DNA from: Myxococcus stipitatus
GTDB lineage: Bacteria; Myxococcota; Myxococcia; Myxococcales; Myxococcaceae
Length of the DNA: 64,000 nt
Assembly: GCF_037414475.1 (NCBI RefSeq)
Contig: NZ_CP147913.1
Location: forward strand, 8,194,501 to 8,258,500
Direction of reading: 5' to 3'
Position numbers and translations under genes: made by a program. Below, one piece after another: positions 33,338 to 42,542 of the stretch; position 1 is the first letter of the stretch, and each line of letters begins with the position of its first letter. Below the pieces are notes generated by a model that did not search any database, was not told the DNA's origin, and saw only the letters and a program-made list of their open reading frames with translations.

Positions 33338-34024
33338 ATGCGTGCCATTCCCGCGCTCCTCCTGACCGTGCTGGCCTTCCCGCTGTGGGCGGGAGCGTCC
33401 GAGTCCATCTACCGGTATGTGGAGAAGGACGGGACCATCGTCTACACGAACGTCCCGCCGACGGGCTCCAAGGCGGCGAAGAAGATGAAGGGCTCGTTCG
33501 CGCAGGCCCCCGCCAAGAGCGCGCCGGTGGTGGGGCGCTCGCGCACGCCGCCGGACCTGGACCCGCACATCGCCGCGGCGGCGCTGCGCTATCGCATCCC
33601 CACCGCGCTGGTGCGCGCCATCATGCATGCGGAGAGCAACTTCAATCCGAATGCGCTGAGCCACAAGGGGGCCAGCGGGTTGATGCAGCTCATGCCGGGG
33701 ACGGCGTCGGACATGTATGTGAAGGACATCTTCGACGAACGGGACAACATCGAGGGCGGGGTGCGCTATCTGCGGGTGCTCGCCAACATGTTCGACGGCG
33801 ACATGGTGAAGATGATTGCCGCCTACAACGCGGGCCCGGACGCGGTGAAGCGCTACGGCGGCAAGGTGCCCCCTTACGAAGAGACGCAGGGGTACGTCCG
33901 CAAGGTGCTCCAGCTCTACTACCACTACAAGGAGCGCGAGCGGCCCGCCGAGGGCGGTCCCCGCGAGCCCAACTTCCAGAATGACGACGCGCGTGAAGGG
34001 GCGGGCGGAGACGAGCCCCGCTGA
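33338..34024 (+). CDS. Lytic transglycosylase with DUF4124-type N-terminus
   Basis: 228 residues. A signal peptide (to about residue 20) is followed by a short DUF4124-like segment (Y-R-Y-V-E-K-D-G-T-I-V-Y-T-N) and an SLT goose-lysozyme-like domain (about 75-190). The catalytic Glu is Glu99 in H-A-E-S-N-F; G-A-S-G-L-M-Q-L-M-P-G-T-A and A-A-Y-N-A-G-P complete the family pattern. It cleaves peptidoglycan glycan strands to anhydromuramyl products in the periplasm. The C-terminus is hydrophilic. The next gene overlaps it by 44 bases in another frame. Confidence 0.9.
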   Translation: MRAIPALLLTVLAFPLWAGASESIYRYVEKDGTIVYTNVPPTGSKAAKKMKGSFAQAPAKSAPVVGRSRTPPDLDPHIAAAALRYRIPTALVRAIMHAESNFNPNALSHKGASGLMQLMPGTASDMYVKDIFDERDNIEGGVRYLRVLANMFDGDMVKMIAAYNAGPDAVKRYGGKVPPYEETQGYVRKVLQLYYHYKERERPAEGGPREPNFQNDDAREGAGGDEPR

Positions 34025-35441
34025 CGACGAATTCCTCCAGCAGCTCCAGCGCGGTGGCGAGCTGCTGGCCGCCAACAAGGTCATCGAGTCGAAGGAGTTC
34101 CTGGAGCGCGCCCACCAGCTCCAACCTCGCAACGAGAAAGCGCAGAACCTGCTCGGGCTCTGCTACTTCAAGCTGGGCCTGTTCGACCGCGCGGCCGAAC
34201 TCTACGAGATGCTCGTGCGCGACAACCCGGTGGACCCGACGCTGAGGGTCAACCTGGGCCTGGTGTATCTGAAGACCAACGCGCTCCAGCGCGCGGTGCG
34301 TGAGTTCGAGACCGCCACGGACCTGTCGCCCGAGCACCAGAAGGCCCAGAACTACCTGGGCCTCGCGCTCGCGCAGATGGGCGAGTACGGCCGCGCGCGT
34401 GAGCACTTCCTGCTCGCGGGCAGCGACGCGATGGCCGAGAAGATGTCGCGCGCCATCGCCGGAGAGAACTTCTCGAGGCCCACGCCCGCGCCCACCGCGC
34501 CCGCGGCTCGCGTGGAGGCGCCGCCTCCCGCTCCGGTGCGGGAGCAGGCCGCGCCTCCTTCGGAGGAACTACCGGAGGAGGAGATTCGTTTCGCCGAGGA
34601 CGAAGGCCCCAGCGCGCTGACCGAAGGCGACGGCGGGCCGGTGCTCACGGCGACCCCCGAGGAGGTGGCGCCGCCAGCGGACGCGGGTGCCTCCGTCACG
34701 CCCGAGCCCCCGCGCGACGCGGCCACGGTGCCAACGCCCGTGCCGTTGACGAAGGTGCAGCTCACGAAGGTCGCCGCGCGAGCCGCACCGGTCGCCACGG
34801 CGCTTGTCCTGGCGAAGCTCGCGCCCGCGGTGGTGCTGGAGGCGGAGCGCTCCAAGGGCCCCTTCGTCCCGGGCGAGGGGACGTTCAGCATCGCGGTGGA
34901 CGGGGAGATGCTCACCCGATTGGAGGGGGTGGTGGCGCTCCAGGGCCAGCTCGTGTTCCAGCCGGAGATGAAGCGTTTCCGGGGCAGGGCGACGGACAAG
35001 CCCTTTGGTGAAGGACCGGTCCGGATGGTGCGGGCGCGCGGAAAAGGCGTGCTCCACCTGGAGCCGGCCGAGCACCGCGTGTTCCTCTCCGTGGACCTGG
35101 GTGAAGACTCCGCTTACTTCCGGGATGAGAACGTCTTCGCGTTCGAGGAGCCGGTGATGTTCGAGAACGGCCGGGTGCCGTCGGACATCGCGCCGGACCT
35201 GGACCTGGTCCACCTGCGCGGGCAGGGGCAGGTGCTGTTGAGCCTGCCTGGGCCCCTGCGCTCGGTGGTGGTGCGCCCGGAGGCCCCGGTGACGGTGCCG
35301 TTGACGCACCTGGTGGGCTGGCAGGGCAACCTCACGCCCCGCGTCGTGTCGCTGCTCAAATCCCCCTCCGGCGAGACCTTGCGCACCGCGGTGGAGCTGG
35401 GGGGCGAAGGTTTTGCCCTCATCGCCCTCGCGGTTCGCTAG
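33981..35441 (+). CDS. TPR protein with C-terminal AIM24-like domain
   Basis: 486 residues. Residues 15-150 hold three to four TPR units (N-L-L-G-L-C-Y-F-K-L-G-L-F-D-R-A-A-E-L-Y and the following copies). A Pro/Ala/Glu-rich linker (about 160-260) leads to a beta-rich domain (about 275-470) resembling the AIM24/DUF124 family, with L-V-F-Q-P-E-M and H-L-E-P-A-E-H-R-V-F-L-S-V-D. No signal peptide is seen. ATG 33981 lies inside the transglycosylase gene; GTG 33993 would still overlap it by 32 bases. Function unknown; TPRs suggest a scaffold. Confidence 0.75.
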   Translation: MTTRVKGRAETSPADDEFLQQLQRGGELLAANKVIESKEFLERAHQLQPRNEKAQNLLGLCYFKLGLFDRAAELYEMLVRDNPVDPTLRVNLGLVYLKTNALQRAVREFETATDLSPEHQKAQNYLGLALAQMGEYGRAREHFLLAGSDAMAEKMSRAIAGENFSRPTPAPTAPAARVEAPPPAPVREQAAPPSEELPEEEIRFAEDEGPSALTEGDGGPVLTATPEEVAPPADAGASVTPEPPRDAATVPTPVPLTKVQLTKVAARAAPVATALVLAKLAPAVVLEAERSKGPFVPGEGTFSIAVDGEMLTRLEGVVALQGQLVFQPEMKRFRGRATDKPFGEGPVRMVRARGKGVLHLEPAEHRVFLSVDLGEDSAYFRDENVFAFEEPVMFENGRVPSDIAPDLDLVHLRGQGQVLLSLPGPLRSVVVRPEAPVTVPLTHLVGWQGNLTPRVVSLLKSPSGETLRTAVELGGEGFALIALAVR

Positions 35442-35452
35442 AAGAGCGCGCC

Positions 35453-36142
35453 ATGGCCACGGACCGAGCGAGCCGGAAACAGCGCAAGCGGGAGGAGCGG
35501 GCGCGCCGACGCGCGGAGCGCAAGCCCAGCGTGTTGGTGCAGGAGTTCTGGAACCTCCCCAACATGCTCACGTTGGGGCGCATCTTCCTCATCCCCCCGT
35601 TCGTCTGGCTCATGTACGACGCGGACCCGCTGAGCTCCCTGCTCGCGGGCCTGGTCTTCGCCGCCGCCGCCATCACCGACGTGGTGGATGGTTACCTGGC
35701 GCGCAAGTGGAACCTCATCACCGTGGTCGGCAAGTTCATGGACCCGCTGGCCGACAAGCTCATCGCGATGGCCGCGCTGGTGATGATGGTTCGCCTGGGC
35801 CGCATCGCCGCATGGGTGGTCATCGTGCTCCTGGCGCGCGAGCTCATCGTCAGCGGGCTGCGCACCATCGCCGCGAGCGAAGGCATGGTCATCGCGGCGG
35901 GGCAGGAGGGGAAGTGGAAGACGTCCCTCCAGCTCGTCGGAATCATCTCGCTGTGCGTCCACTACGTGCACCCGCTCACGCTCGGCTCGTTCAGCACGCC
36001 GGTGGACTACAACCTCGTGGGCAAGGTGCTCGTCTACTTGTCCGGCGCGTTCTCCGTCTGGAGCGCGGTCGTCTACTTCCGAGCGTTCCTCGCGATGCTC
36101 GCGAAGCGTGGCGACGAGGCACCTGTCGCGAAAAGTGTTTGA
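35453..36142 (+). CDS. pgsA: CDP-diacylglycerol-glycerol-3-phosphate 3-phosphatidyltransferase
   Basis: 229 residues. A very basic N-terminus (residues 4-25) precedes the CDP-alcohol phosphotransferase motif D-G-x-x-A-R-(8)-G-x-x-x-D-x-x-x-D, seen as D-G-Y-L-A-R ... G-K-F-M-D-P-L-A-D-K (about 82-107). Four to six membrane helices cover the rest. N-L-P-N-M-L-T-L-G-R at about 34-43 is the typical PgsA opening. It makes phosphatidylglycerol phosphate in the inner membrane. The basic extension of about 25 residues is longer than usual. Its stop lies within the tRNA promoter. Confidence 0.87.
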   Translation: MATDRASRKQRKREERARRRAERKPSVLVQEFWNLPNMLTLGRIFLIPPFVWLMYDADPLSSLLAGLVFAAAAITDVVDGYLARKWNLITVVGKFMDPLADKLIAMAALVMMVRLGRIAAWVVIVLLARELIVSGLRTIAASEGMVIAAGQEGKWKTSLQLVGIISLCVHYVHPLTLGSFSTPVDYNLVGKVLVYLSGAFSVWSAVVYFRAFLAMLAKRGDEAPVAKSV

Positions 36143-36167
36143 CGTGCTCGGGAGGCCTCTGTATACC
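36139..36167 (+). promoter_or_regulatory. Promoter of tRNA-Gly
   Basis: TTGACG (36139-36144), 17 bases, TATACC (36162-36167): strong sigma-70 form. The -35 overlaps the pgsA stop codon. Transcription would begin near 36174, about 50 bases before the mature tRNA. Confidence 0.65.
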
Positions 36168-36223
36168 CCATCTCACTTCGGGCGCGGCGGCAACACGGTG
36201 CGAACGAAGCGGCGGTACCTGAT

Positions 36224-36298
36224 GCGGGAATAGCTCAGCGGTAGAGCATCGCCTTGCCAAGGCGAGGGTCGAGGGTTCAAATCCCTTTTCCCGCTCCA
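36224..36298 (+). tRNA. tRNA-Gly (anticodon GCC)
   Basis: Complete cloverleaf: acceptor GCGGGAA/TTCCCGC, D stem GCTC/GAGC, anticodon stem TCGCC/GGCGA with loop TTGCCAA (anticodon GCC), T stem GAGGG/CCCTT around TTCAAAT, discriminator T and an encoded CCA. It reads GGC and GGT, the main glycine codons in this GC-rich genome. Confidence 0.97.
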
Positions 36299-36303
36299 GA
36301 ACA

Positions 36304-36339
36304 AAGGCCTCCTGGGAAACCAGGGGGCCTTTTTGTTTT
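36304..36339 (+). terminator. Intrinsic terminator after tRNA-Gly
   Basis: A 12-bp stem (AAGGCCTCCTGG / CCAGGGGGCCTT, one G-T pair) with a GAAA tetraloop, followed by TTTTTGTTTT. This is the clearest Rho-independent terminator in the window. Confidence 0.92.
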
Positions 36340-36520
36340 CCGCGCAATGACTCGCATGGCATGGCGGTGCGGGTGTGGTTGGGAAAGCGTCTCGTGCTGG
36401 GTGGGGTGAACGTTTCATCGTCCCACGGGGCAGGCGTGGTGAGCGTCGCGAGGCGGGCCTGGTCGAGGAGAGGGCGAACAAGCCCCTCAGGAATCTGAGT
36501 CACCGCGAGAGTGCATCTGC

Positions 36521-36560
36521 TTGCCTCGCACGCACTCGGGGCCTGCTATATGAAGGCCCC
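36521..36560 (+). promoter_or_regulatory. Possible wzm promoter with overlapping hairpin
   Basis: TTGCCT (36521-36526), 17 bases, TGCTAT (36544-36549), or an extended -10 TG-C-TATATG. GGGGCC (36538-36543) and GGCCCC (36555-36560) form a hairpin around the -10, ending three bases before the ATG; its 3' arm includes part of GAAGG, the only candidate ribosome site. Confidence 0.35.
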
Positions 36561-36563
36561 CTC

Positions 36564-37346
36564 ATGATTCGCCTCGTCCGAGAACTCTACCAATACCGCG
36601 GACTGCTCCTGAGCCTCGTGCAGCGCGAGCTCAAGGCGCGCTACCGAGGGTCGTTCCTTGGGTTCCTCTGGACGTTCCTGAACCCCACGCTGCACATGAT
36701 GGTGTACGCGCTGCTGTTCACCGTGGTGATGCGGCAGAACATCCCCAGCTTCCCGTACTTCATGTTCGTGGGGCTGCTGCCGTGGCTCTGGTTCGCCTCG
36801 TCCCTGGGCGGTGGCGCGAGCGCCATCAGCGACCGGCGCGACTTGATGACGAAGGTCCGGTTCCCGGCGCAGGTGTTGCCCACGACGGTGGTGTTGACGA
36901 ACCTGAGCAACTACCTGCTGTCGTTGCCGCTGATGGTGGGACTGGGACTGTTCTACGGGCAGACGCCCACGTGGCACATCCTGGCGTTCCCCGTGGTGGT
37001 CGCCATCCAGCTCGTCTTCACCCTGGCGCTCACGTACATCCTGGCCGCCATCAACGTGACGTTCCGGGACCTGCAGCACATCGTCACCAACCTGCTGACG
37101 ATGTGGTTCTTCATGACGCCGGTGCTGTACCCCGTCTCCACCATCCAGGACGGCCCGCTGCGCGATGTGGTGATGACCCTGAACCCGATGTCCAGCCTGC
37201 TCGTCTCCTACCAGGCAATCTTCTACGAGCACCGGTGGCCGGATCCGGCGCCCTTGGCGTTGTTGGCCGTCTTCTCGGTGGTGCTGCTGTGGGGCGCCTC
37301 GAGCATCTTTGAATCCCGCCGCGAAGACTTCGCGGAATCCATCTGA
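36564..37346 (+). CDS. wzm: O-antigen ABC transporter permease Wzm
   Basis: 260 residues with six membrane helices of the ABC-2 permease type. R-E-L-K-A-R-Y-R-G-S-F-L-G-F-L-W near residue 22 is the family signature, with Y-P-V-S-T-I near 190. Wzm and Wzt export finished lipid-linked O-antigen across the inner membrane. In M. xanthus this gene was first called rfbA and its loss affects O-antigen and motility. ATG 36564 gives the standard N-terminus M-I-R-L-V-R-E-L. Wzt follows after nine bases. Confidence 0.9.
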   Translation: MIRLVRELYQYRGLLLSLVQRELKARYRGSFLGFLWTFLNPTLHMMVYALLFTVVMRQNIPSFPYFMFVGLLPWLWFASSLGGGASAISDRRDLMTKVRFPAQVLPTTVVLTNLSNYLLSLPLMVGLGLFYGQTPTWHILAFPVVVAIQLVFTLALTYILAAINVTFRDLQHIVTNLLTMWFFMTPVLYPVSTIQDGPLRDVVMTLNPMSSLLVSYQAIFYEHRWPDPAPLALLAVFSVVLLWGASSIFESRREDFAESI

Positions 37347-37355
37347 GCCGTCGCC

Positions 37356-38651
37356 ATGCAGGAATCCCTCGACGCCATTGTCATGCGCGATGTCGTGAAG
37401 CACTTCCGGAAGCGGACCATCCGGGGCGAGTACACGACTTTCAAATCCGAACTCATGCGCTGGTTGCGCGGCCAGCGCGTGCCCAAGGAAGCGGGGCTCA
37501 TCACCGCGCTTCGCGGCATCAACCTTTGCATCCCCCGCGGCAAGACGGTCGGCATCATTGGCCGCAATGGTTCGGGCAAGAGCACGCTGCTGAAGCTCAT
37601 CACCGGCATCTATGCGCCCACCTCGGGTGTCATGGAGATCAACGGCCGTATCTCCGCGCTGTTGGACCTGGGCGCGGGCTTCCATCCGGACTTCTCCGGC
37701 AGGGAGAACATCCTCATCAACGGCATCATCCTCGGAATGTCGCGCGCGGAAGTGCGGGCGAGGATGGACGACATCATCGCCTTCAGTGAGCTGGGCGAGT
37801 TCATCGACGAGCCGGTGCGCACCTACTCCAGCGGCATGTACATGCGGCTGGCGTTCGCGGTGGCCACACACGTGGACCCGGACATCCTCATCGTCGACGA
37901 AATCCTCGCCGTGGGTGACGAGCACTTCAGCAAGAAGAGCGTCGCCAAGATGACGGAGTTCAAGCGTCAGGGGAAAACCATCGTCGTGGTGACCCATGAC
38001 CTGGCCACGGTGGAGCGCTGGTGCGACCTGGCCATCTGGATTGACGGTGGCTACGTGCGTCGCGTGGGCCGCCCCTCGGAGATTGTCACCGAATACCGGC
38101 AAGCCATCGCCCTGGCGGAGGCCCAGTCGGTGGTCTTCACCCCTCCGGCGCTGACGGAGGGCGGCGGCGCGCTGCCCGAGGTCCACTCGGTGGTGGGCGG
38201 AGACGCCCCCGTGCGCATCGCGGGGCTGCGGCTGGTGGATGCGTCGGGTGGGGAGCCGCGGAACCTGTCGCCGGACATGGGCGTGGAGGTCTGCGTGGAC
38301 TTCTCCGCCCGCGGTGGTTGCGAGGACGTGGAGTTCGAGGTCTCGCTCCAGACGCCGGATGGGCGCCCGCTGTACGAGACGAGCACCCGGTTGGAGGCGG
38401 TGCCGTTGCCGCGGGAGCTGCCGCCGTCGGGGCGGATGCGCCTGGTGTTGGAGCGCCTGGGGTTGCTTGCCGGTACATATGTCCTGGTGGTGACCGCGCG
38501 GACGGCGGGTGGAGTGTCCACGGAGCGGCGCTCGTTCGAGGTGAGCTCGAATGTGGCTGAGCGCGGCGTGTTCCGTCCGGCGCACCACTGGGTGGTAGAG
38601 CCTGTCCCGGTGCCGGTGGAGTCCGCGCTCGCGGGTGGGGGTCATCCCTGA
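37356..38651 (+). CDS. wzt: O-antigen ABC transporter ATPase Wzt with C-terminal binding domain
   Basis: 431 residues. The ATPase domain (about 1-250) has Walker A G-R-N-G-S-G-K-S-T (69-77), signature Y-S-S-G-M near 157, Walker B I-L-I-V-D-E near 178 and the switch His in V-T-H-D. The extra C-terminal domain (about 280-415) is a beta-sandwich of the Wzt-C type, which in other bacteria recognises the modified end of the O-antigen and so couples chain completion to export. That suggests a terminal modification exists here; the methyltransferase fusion at 42765 is a candidate. Earlier name in M. xanthus: rfbB. Confidence 0.9.
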   Translation: MQESLDAIVMRDVVKHFRKRTIRGEYTTFKSELMRWLRGQRVPKEAGLITALRGINLCIPRGKTVGIIGRNGSGKSTLLKLITGIYAPTSGVMEINGRISALLDLGAGFHPDFSGRENILINGIILGMSRAEVRARMDDIIAFSELGEFIDEPVRTYSSGMYMRLAFAVATHVDPDILIVDEILAVGDEHFSKKSVAKMTEFKRQGKTIVVVTHDLATVERWCDLAIWIDGGYVRRVGRPSEIVTEYRQAIALAEAQSVVFTPPALTEGGGALPEVHSVVGGDAPVRIAGLRLVDASGGEPRNLSPDMGVEVCVDFSARGGCEDVEFEVSLQTPDGRPLYETSTRLEAVPLPRELPPSGRMRLVLERLGLLAGTYVLVVTARTAGGVSTERRSFEVSSNVAERGVFRPAHHWVVEPVPVPVESALAGGGHP

Positions 38652-38702
38652 GGTCGGGGCTGACTGGCGCCGGGAGGGGGCGCGTCTTTCGACGGCCCGG
38701 AT

Positions 38703-41700
38703 GTGAACGAGAGAGGCGGTACGTCGGTGAAGACGGTCCTGGAGAAGCTCGCCGTGGAGGCGGGGGCACCTGACGCGGCGCCGGGCGCTGGGGAACTGGC
38801 CCGGATGGTGGCGGCGGTGCGCTCCCTGCTGGACTCGCGGCGCCCGTGTCTGCCCGAGGCCTGTGAGGACGTGACGGCGCTCGAGGGCGCCCTGAAGCTC
38901 CTCACACAAGAGCTCCATCGGGCCCGCCCGGACGGCGCGCTGGCGCTCTCTCCGCTCCAGGAGGCCGCGCGGTTGGCGGTGCCCCACGAGTTCTCCGTGC
39001 CTGACTCACACCGCGCCCGGCTGGGCCGCGTGGTGACGGCCACCAAACGCGCCTTCATCGAGGGTCTTCAGCCCTTCCACGTCGAGTCGCTGCGGCCGCA
39101 GGCGGACTTCAACAAGGCCGTGGTGCGGGTGCTGGAGTATCTCTCCGTGCACCGGAGCCTGCGCCTGCGCGAGGACCTGACGGCGTGGGTGCGCGGGCAG
39201 CTCGAGCCTCGGGTGGACCCGACTCGCTGGAAGGTGACGCGGTCTCACCGCGGTGGCGCCTTGGGTTCGGTGGTGGAGGTGGCCAAGCGCTCCTATCTCT
39301 CCGCCGCGGGCCCGTTGCTGGAGGGGCTCCTGCGGGGCCAGGCGGAATGGAACGAGGCCATGGTGGAGGCCATCGCCGGCGCTGCGGGACTCCAGCCTCC
39401 GGACGAGGCCACGGGGGCGCGGTGGATTGCCTCGCTCGTGGACCGCAATGATCCGCTGCGAGCCCAGGCGCTGCCGAAAGCGCTGCGGGCGGGTGGCCCC
39501 CTCTGGACGGAGCTCTTGCGCCGGCAGACTCGCTTCAACGAGCAGGCGGTGTTGGCTCTCGCGGGCGTGTTGGGGACCCGCACTCCGCCGCCCCTTCCTC
39601 CGGAGCTGGGCGACTACGAGGCGTGGTGCGAGCGCCGGGAGAAGGACGACCTCGCGCGGGCGCGTGAGTCGGTGGCGGCGTTGTCCGTGCGTCCCCGGGT
39701 GTCGCTCATCACGGTCCTGCGCGATACGCTCGAGGACTTCTTCGGCGCCTGTGTCACCTCCATCGAGGCGCAGGTGTATCCCGATTGGGAGTGGGTGCTC
39801 GTCGACGATGGCCGCGCGGGGGGCCATGTCCGCGCGCTGGTGAGTGCGGCGGTGGCGCGGGAGCCGCGCATTCGCCGGGTCGTGTTGCCCCGTGAGACGG
39901 GCGGCGCCGAGGCGATGAACGCGGGACTCGCCGTGGCGACGGGGGCGTGGGTGGCCGGGTTGGCGCCAGACGCCACGCTGGCGCCGCATGCGCTGGCGGA
40001 GGTGGTGCTGGCGACGGAGGCTCAGCCCTCGCTCGACGTCCTCTACGCGGATGAGGACCGGCTGGACGCGGAGGGCCGGCGCACCGCTCCCTTCTTCAAG
40101 CCGGACTGGTCACCGGACCTGCTGCGCTCGGTGAACTACGTGGGCTCCTTCGCCGTCGCGCGCAAGAGCCTGGTCGAATCGGTCGGGGGCGCCCGCGAGG
40201 GCTTCGGCGGTGCGTGGGACTTCGACCTGCTGCTGCGGCTGAGTGAGGTGGCGCGCGGCATCGGCCATGTGCCCAAGGTGCTCTTCCACGGGCGCGACGC
40301 GCATGCGGCGACGCCACCGGGACTGGAGCCGGAGCCGGCGCGAGTCATGGACACGGCCCAGCGGGCCCTGCGCGAACACCTCTCGCGGCGAGGCGAGGTG
40401 GCCGAGGTGACGAGCCTCACGCCCCATCACCACCGGGTGCGCTACCCGGTGCGCGGCACGCCCAAGGTCTCCATCATCGTCCCGTTCAAGGACCGGCCGG
40501 ACCTGCTGGAGCTGCTGGTGCCGGGGCTGCTGGCGCGCACCGCGTATCCCCACTTCGAGGTGTTGTTGGTGTCCAACAACAGCACCCAGCCGGAGACCTT
40601 CGCGCTCCTGGAGCGGCTGACCGACCCGCGGTTGGTGAAGCTGACGTGGGACTTCCCGTTCAACTACCCGGCCATCAACAACTGGGCGGCGAAGCAGGCC
40701 ACCGGGGAGTTGCTGCTCTTCCTCAACAACGACATGGAGGTGATGGACCCCTCCTGGCTGGAGGAGTTGGTGTCGCAGGCGCAGCGCCCCGAGGTGGGCG
40801 CGGTGGGCTGCAAGCTGCTCTTCCCGGAGGGGACGGTGCAGCATGCGGGCGCGGTGGTGGGCATCACCGGCATGGCGGGCCATCCCTTCTGGCGGCTGCC
40901 GGACGGCCCCATCTCCACCCCATTTGGCCACACCGAGTGGACGCGCAACTGGCTGTCCGTCACCAGCGCCTGTGTCATCTTCCGCCGCGACGTGTTCGAG
41001 TCGCTGGGGGGCTTCGATGAGCGCTTCCAGGTGTGTGGCAGCGACGTGGACATCGGCCTGCGCTTGAATCAGCGGGGGCTGCGGGTGGTGTACACGCCAC
41101 ACGCGCGGCTCATCCACCATGAGTCCGCCAGCCGGCGCGCGGACGCCATCCCGGAGTCGGACTACTGGCGCTCCTACGTGTCCTATCGCCCGTACCTGGG
41201 CGAGCGGGGAGACCCTTTCTACAACCCCAACCTCACGCTGCAGGGCACGGACTGCTCACTGCGCCATCACGAGGAGACGGGGGAGACGCTGGCCCTGCGC
41301 ACGCTGACGCACGACGTTCCCAGCGCGCAGGACGCCGCCCTGGAGGCGCGGGCGCTCGCCCAGCGTCACCTGGTGGAGCACCTGGGGGAGCTCGACTTCA
41401 CGCCGGAGCAGGCGGAGGCGTCCCGCGTGCAGGCTCCGGCGGCCCTGGCGGCCCTGCGCTCGCGCGGAAAGGTGCGCACTGCCTCCTGGTTCATCCCGGC
41501 CTTCGGCCACGTCTACGCGGGCATCCACACCTTGTTCCGCTTCGCGGACCTGATGCACCGCCGCCATGGCGTGAAGAGCGACTTCGTCGTCTACGACAAG
41601 CCCGGGGCGAGCCCCGGTGACTTCGAGGCGCGCGCCGCCACCGTGTTTCCCCAGGCGGCCGGGGCCTTCCGCGTGCTCGCGGGCGCGGCGGACCTGGCGT

Positions 41701-42542
41701 CGCTCCCCGCCTGCGACCTGGCCATCGCCACGTACTGGACCTCCGTCTATCAGGTGCTGCGCCATCCGCGCGCCGGCGTGCGCGCCTACTTCGTCCAGGA
41801 CTACGAGCCCATGTTCTTCGCGGCGGGCACCCAGTCCGCGCTCGCGGAGCAGACGTACCAGCTGGGCTTCCAGGGCATCTTCAACACCCCGGGCCTGCGC
41901 GACACGGTGAGGGCGCTTCACGGCATGGGAGGCTTCGCCTTCGAGCCCGCGGTGGATGGCGTGCTCTTCCATGACCGTCGCCCCGCGCGGCGAGGGCCCG
42001 TGCGCGTCTTCTTCTACGGGCGCCCGGGCAACGAGCGGAACGGCTTCGAGCTGGGGCTGGCCGCGCTCACGCGGCTCAAGCGCGAGCTGGGCCCGGCGGT
42101 GGAAATCGTCACCGCGGGAGCCGAGTGGCATCCTGAGTCCTACGGCGTCCGGGGCCTGGTGACGAACCTGGGCGTGCTCCCCGCCGAGCGCACCGCGGCG
42201 CTCTACCGCGAGTGCGACGTGGGGTTGTGCTTCATGTTCACCCGGCACCCGTCCTACCTGCCGCTGGAGATGATGGCGTGCGGCATGACGGTGGTGACGA
42301 ACGACAACCCCGCCAACCACTGGCTGCTGGAGGACGGTGGCAACTGCTTGCTGGCGGCGCCGACGCCCGGCTCGGTGCTGGCGCGGTTGAGGGCGGCGGT
42401 GCTGGACCCGGAGCTGCGAGTGCGGCTCGGAGCGCGCGCCGCGGAACGTGTCCGCCGCACGACATGGGAAGAGCAGGTGGACCGGATGATGGAGGACCTG
42501 CTGGCCCAGGAGTCTCGGCCCGCCCGCTCCGCCGTCGACTGA
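38703..42542 (+). CDS. wbgA: Giant multidomain glycosyltransferase WbgA (M. xanthus RfbC type)
   Basis: 1279 residues from GTG 38703; a GTG at 38727 with GAGAGG upstream is an alternative. The N-terminal 300 residues carry two clear copies and one worn copy of a motif like S-H-R-x-x-x-L-G-x-V-V-x-x-x-K-R followed by L-R-x-Q-x-x-F-N (near 101, 181 and 250). Then come two GT2 domains (about 330-560, with an E-W-V-L-V-D-D strand; and about 587-850, with N-N-D-M-E-V and a C-G-S-D-V-D-I-G-L-R segment) and a C-terminal GT4-like domain (about 923-1270). The first GT2 looks less complete. It probably builds the O-antigen backbone on the cytoplasmic side of the membrane. Confidence 0.87.
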   Translation: MNERGGTSVKTVLEKLAVEAGAPDAAPGAGELARMVAAVRSLLDSRRPCLPEACEDVTALEGALKLLTQELHRARPDGALALSPLQEAARLAVPHEFSVPDSHRARLGRVVTATKRAFIEGLQPFHVESLRPQADFNKAVVRVLEYLSVHRSLRLREDLTAWVRGQLEPRVDPTRWKVTRSHRGGALGSVVEVAKRSYLSAAGPLLEGLLRGQAEWNEAMVEAIAGAAGLQPPDEATGARWIASLVDRNDPLRAQALPKALRAGGPLWTELLRRQTRFNEQAVLALAGVLGTRTPPPLPPELGDYEAWCERREKDDLARARESVAALSVRPRVSLITVLRDTLEDFFGACVTSIEAQVYPDWEWVLVDDGRAGGHVRALVSAAVAREPRIRRVVLPRETGGAEAMNAGLAVATGAWVAGLAPDATLAPHALAEVVLATEAQPSLDVLYADEDRLDAEGRRTAPFFKPDWSPDLLRSVNYVGSFAVARKSLVESVGGAREGFGGAWDFDLLLRLSEVARGIGHVPKVLFHGRDAHAATPPGLEPEPARVMDTAQRALREHLSRRGEVAEVTSLTPHHHRVRYPVRGTPKVSIIVPFKDRPDLLELLVPGLLARTAYPHFEVLLVSNNSTQPETFALLERLTDPRLVKLTWDFPFNYPAINNWAAKQATGELLLFLNNDMEVMDPSWLEELVSQAQRPEVGAVGCKLLFPEGTVQHAGAVVGITGMAGHPFWRLPDGPISTPFGHTEWTRNWLSVTSACVIFRRDVFESLGGFDERFQVCGSDVDIGLRLNQRGLRVVYTPHARLIHHESASRRADAIPESDYWRSYVSYRPYLGERGDPFYNPNLTLQGTDCSLRHHEETGETLALRTLTHDVPSAQDAALEARALAQRHLVEHLGELDFTPEQAEASRVQAPAALAALRSRGKVRTASWFIPAFGHVYAGIHTLFRFADLMHRRHGVKSDFVVYDKPGASPGDFEARAATVFPQAAGAFRVLAGAADLASLPACDLAIATYWTSVYQVLRHPRAGVRAYFVQDYEPMFFAAGTQSALAEQTYQLGFQGIFNTPGLRDTVRALHGMGGFAFEPAVDGVLFHDRRPARRGPVRVFFYGRPGNERNGFELGLAALTRLKRELGPAVEIVTAGAEWHPESYGVRGLVTNLGVLPAERTAALYRECDVGLCFMFTRHPSYLPLEMMACGMTVVTNDNPANHWLLEDGGNCLLAAPTPGSVLARLRAAVLDPELRVRLGARAAERVRRTTWEEQVDRMMEDLLAQESRPARSAVD

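Noticed and set aside
36546-38987. Open frame of about 810 codons on the minus strand opposite wzm and wzt
   Set aside because: It mirrors strong G/C third-position bias of the true genes; its composition (His/Arg/Gln-rich) fits a shadow frame and no motif is visible.
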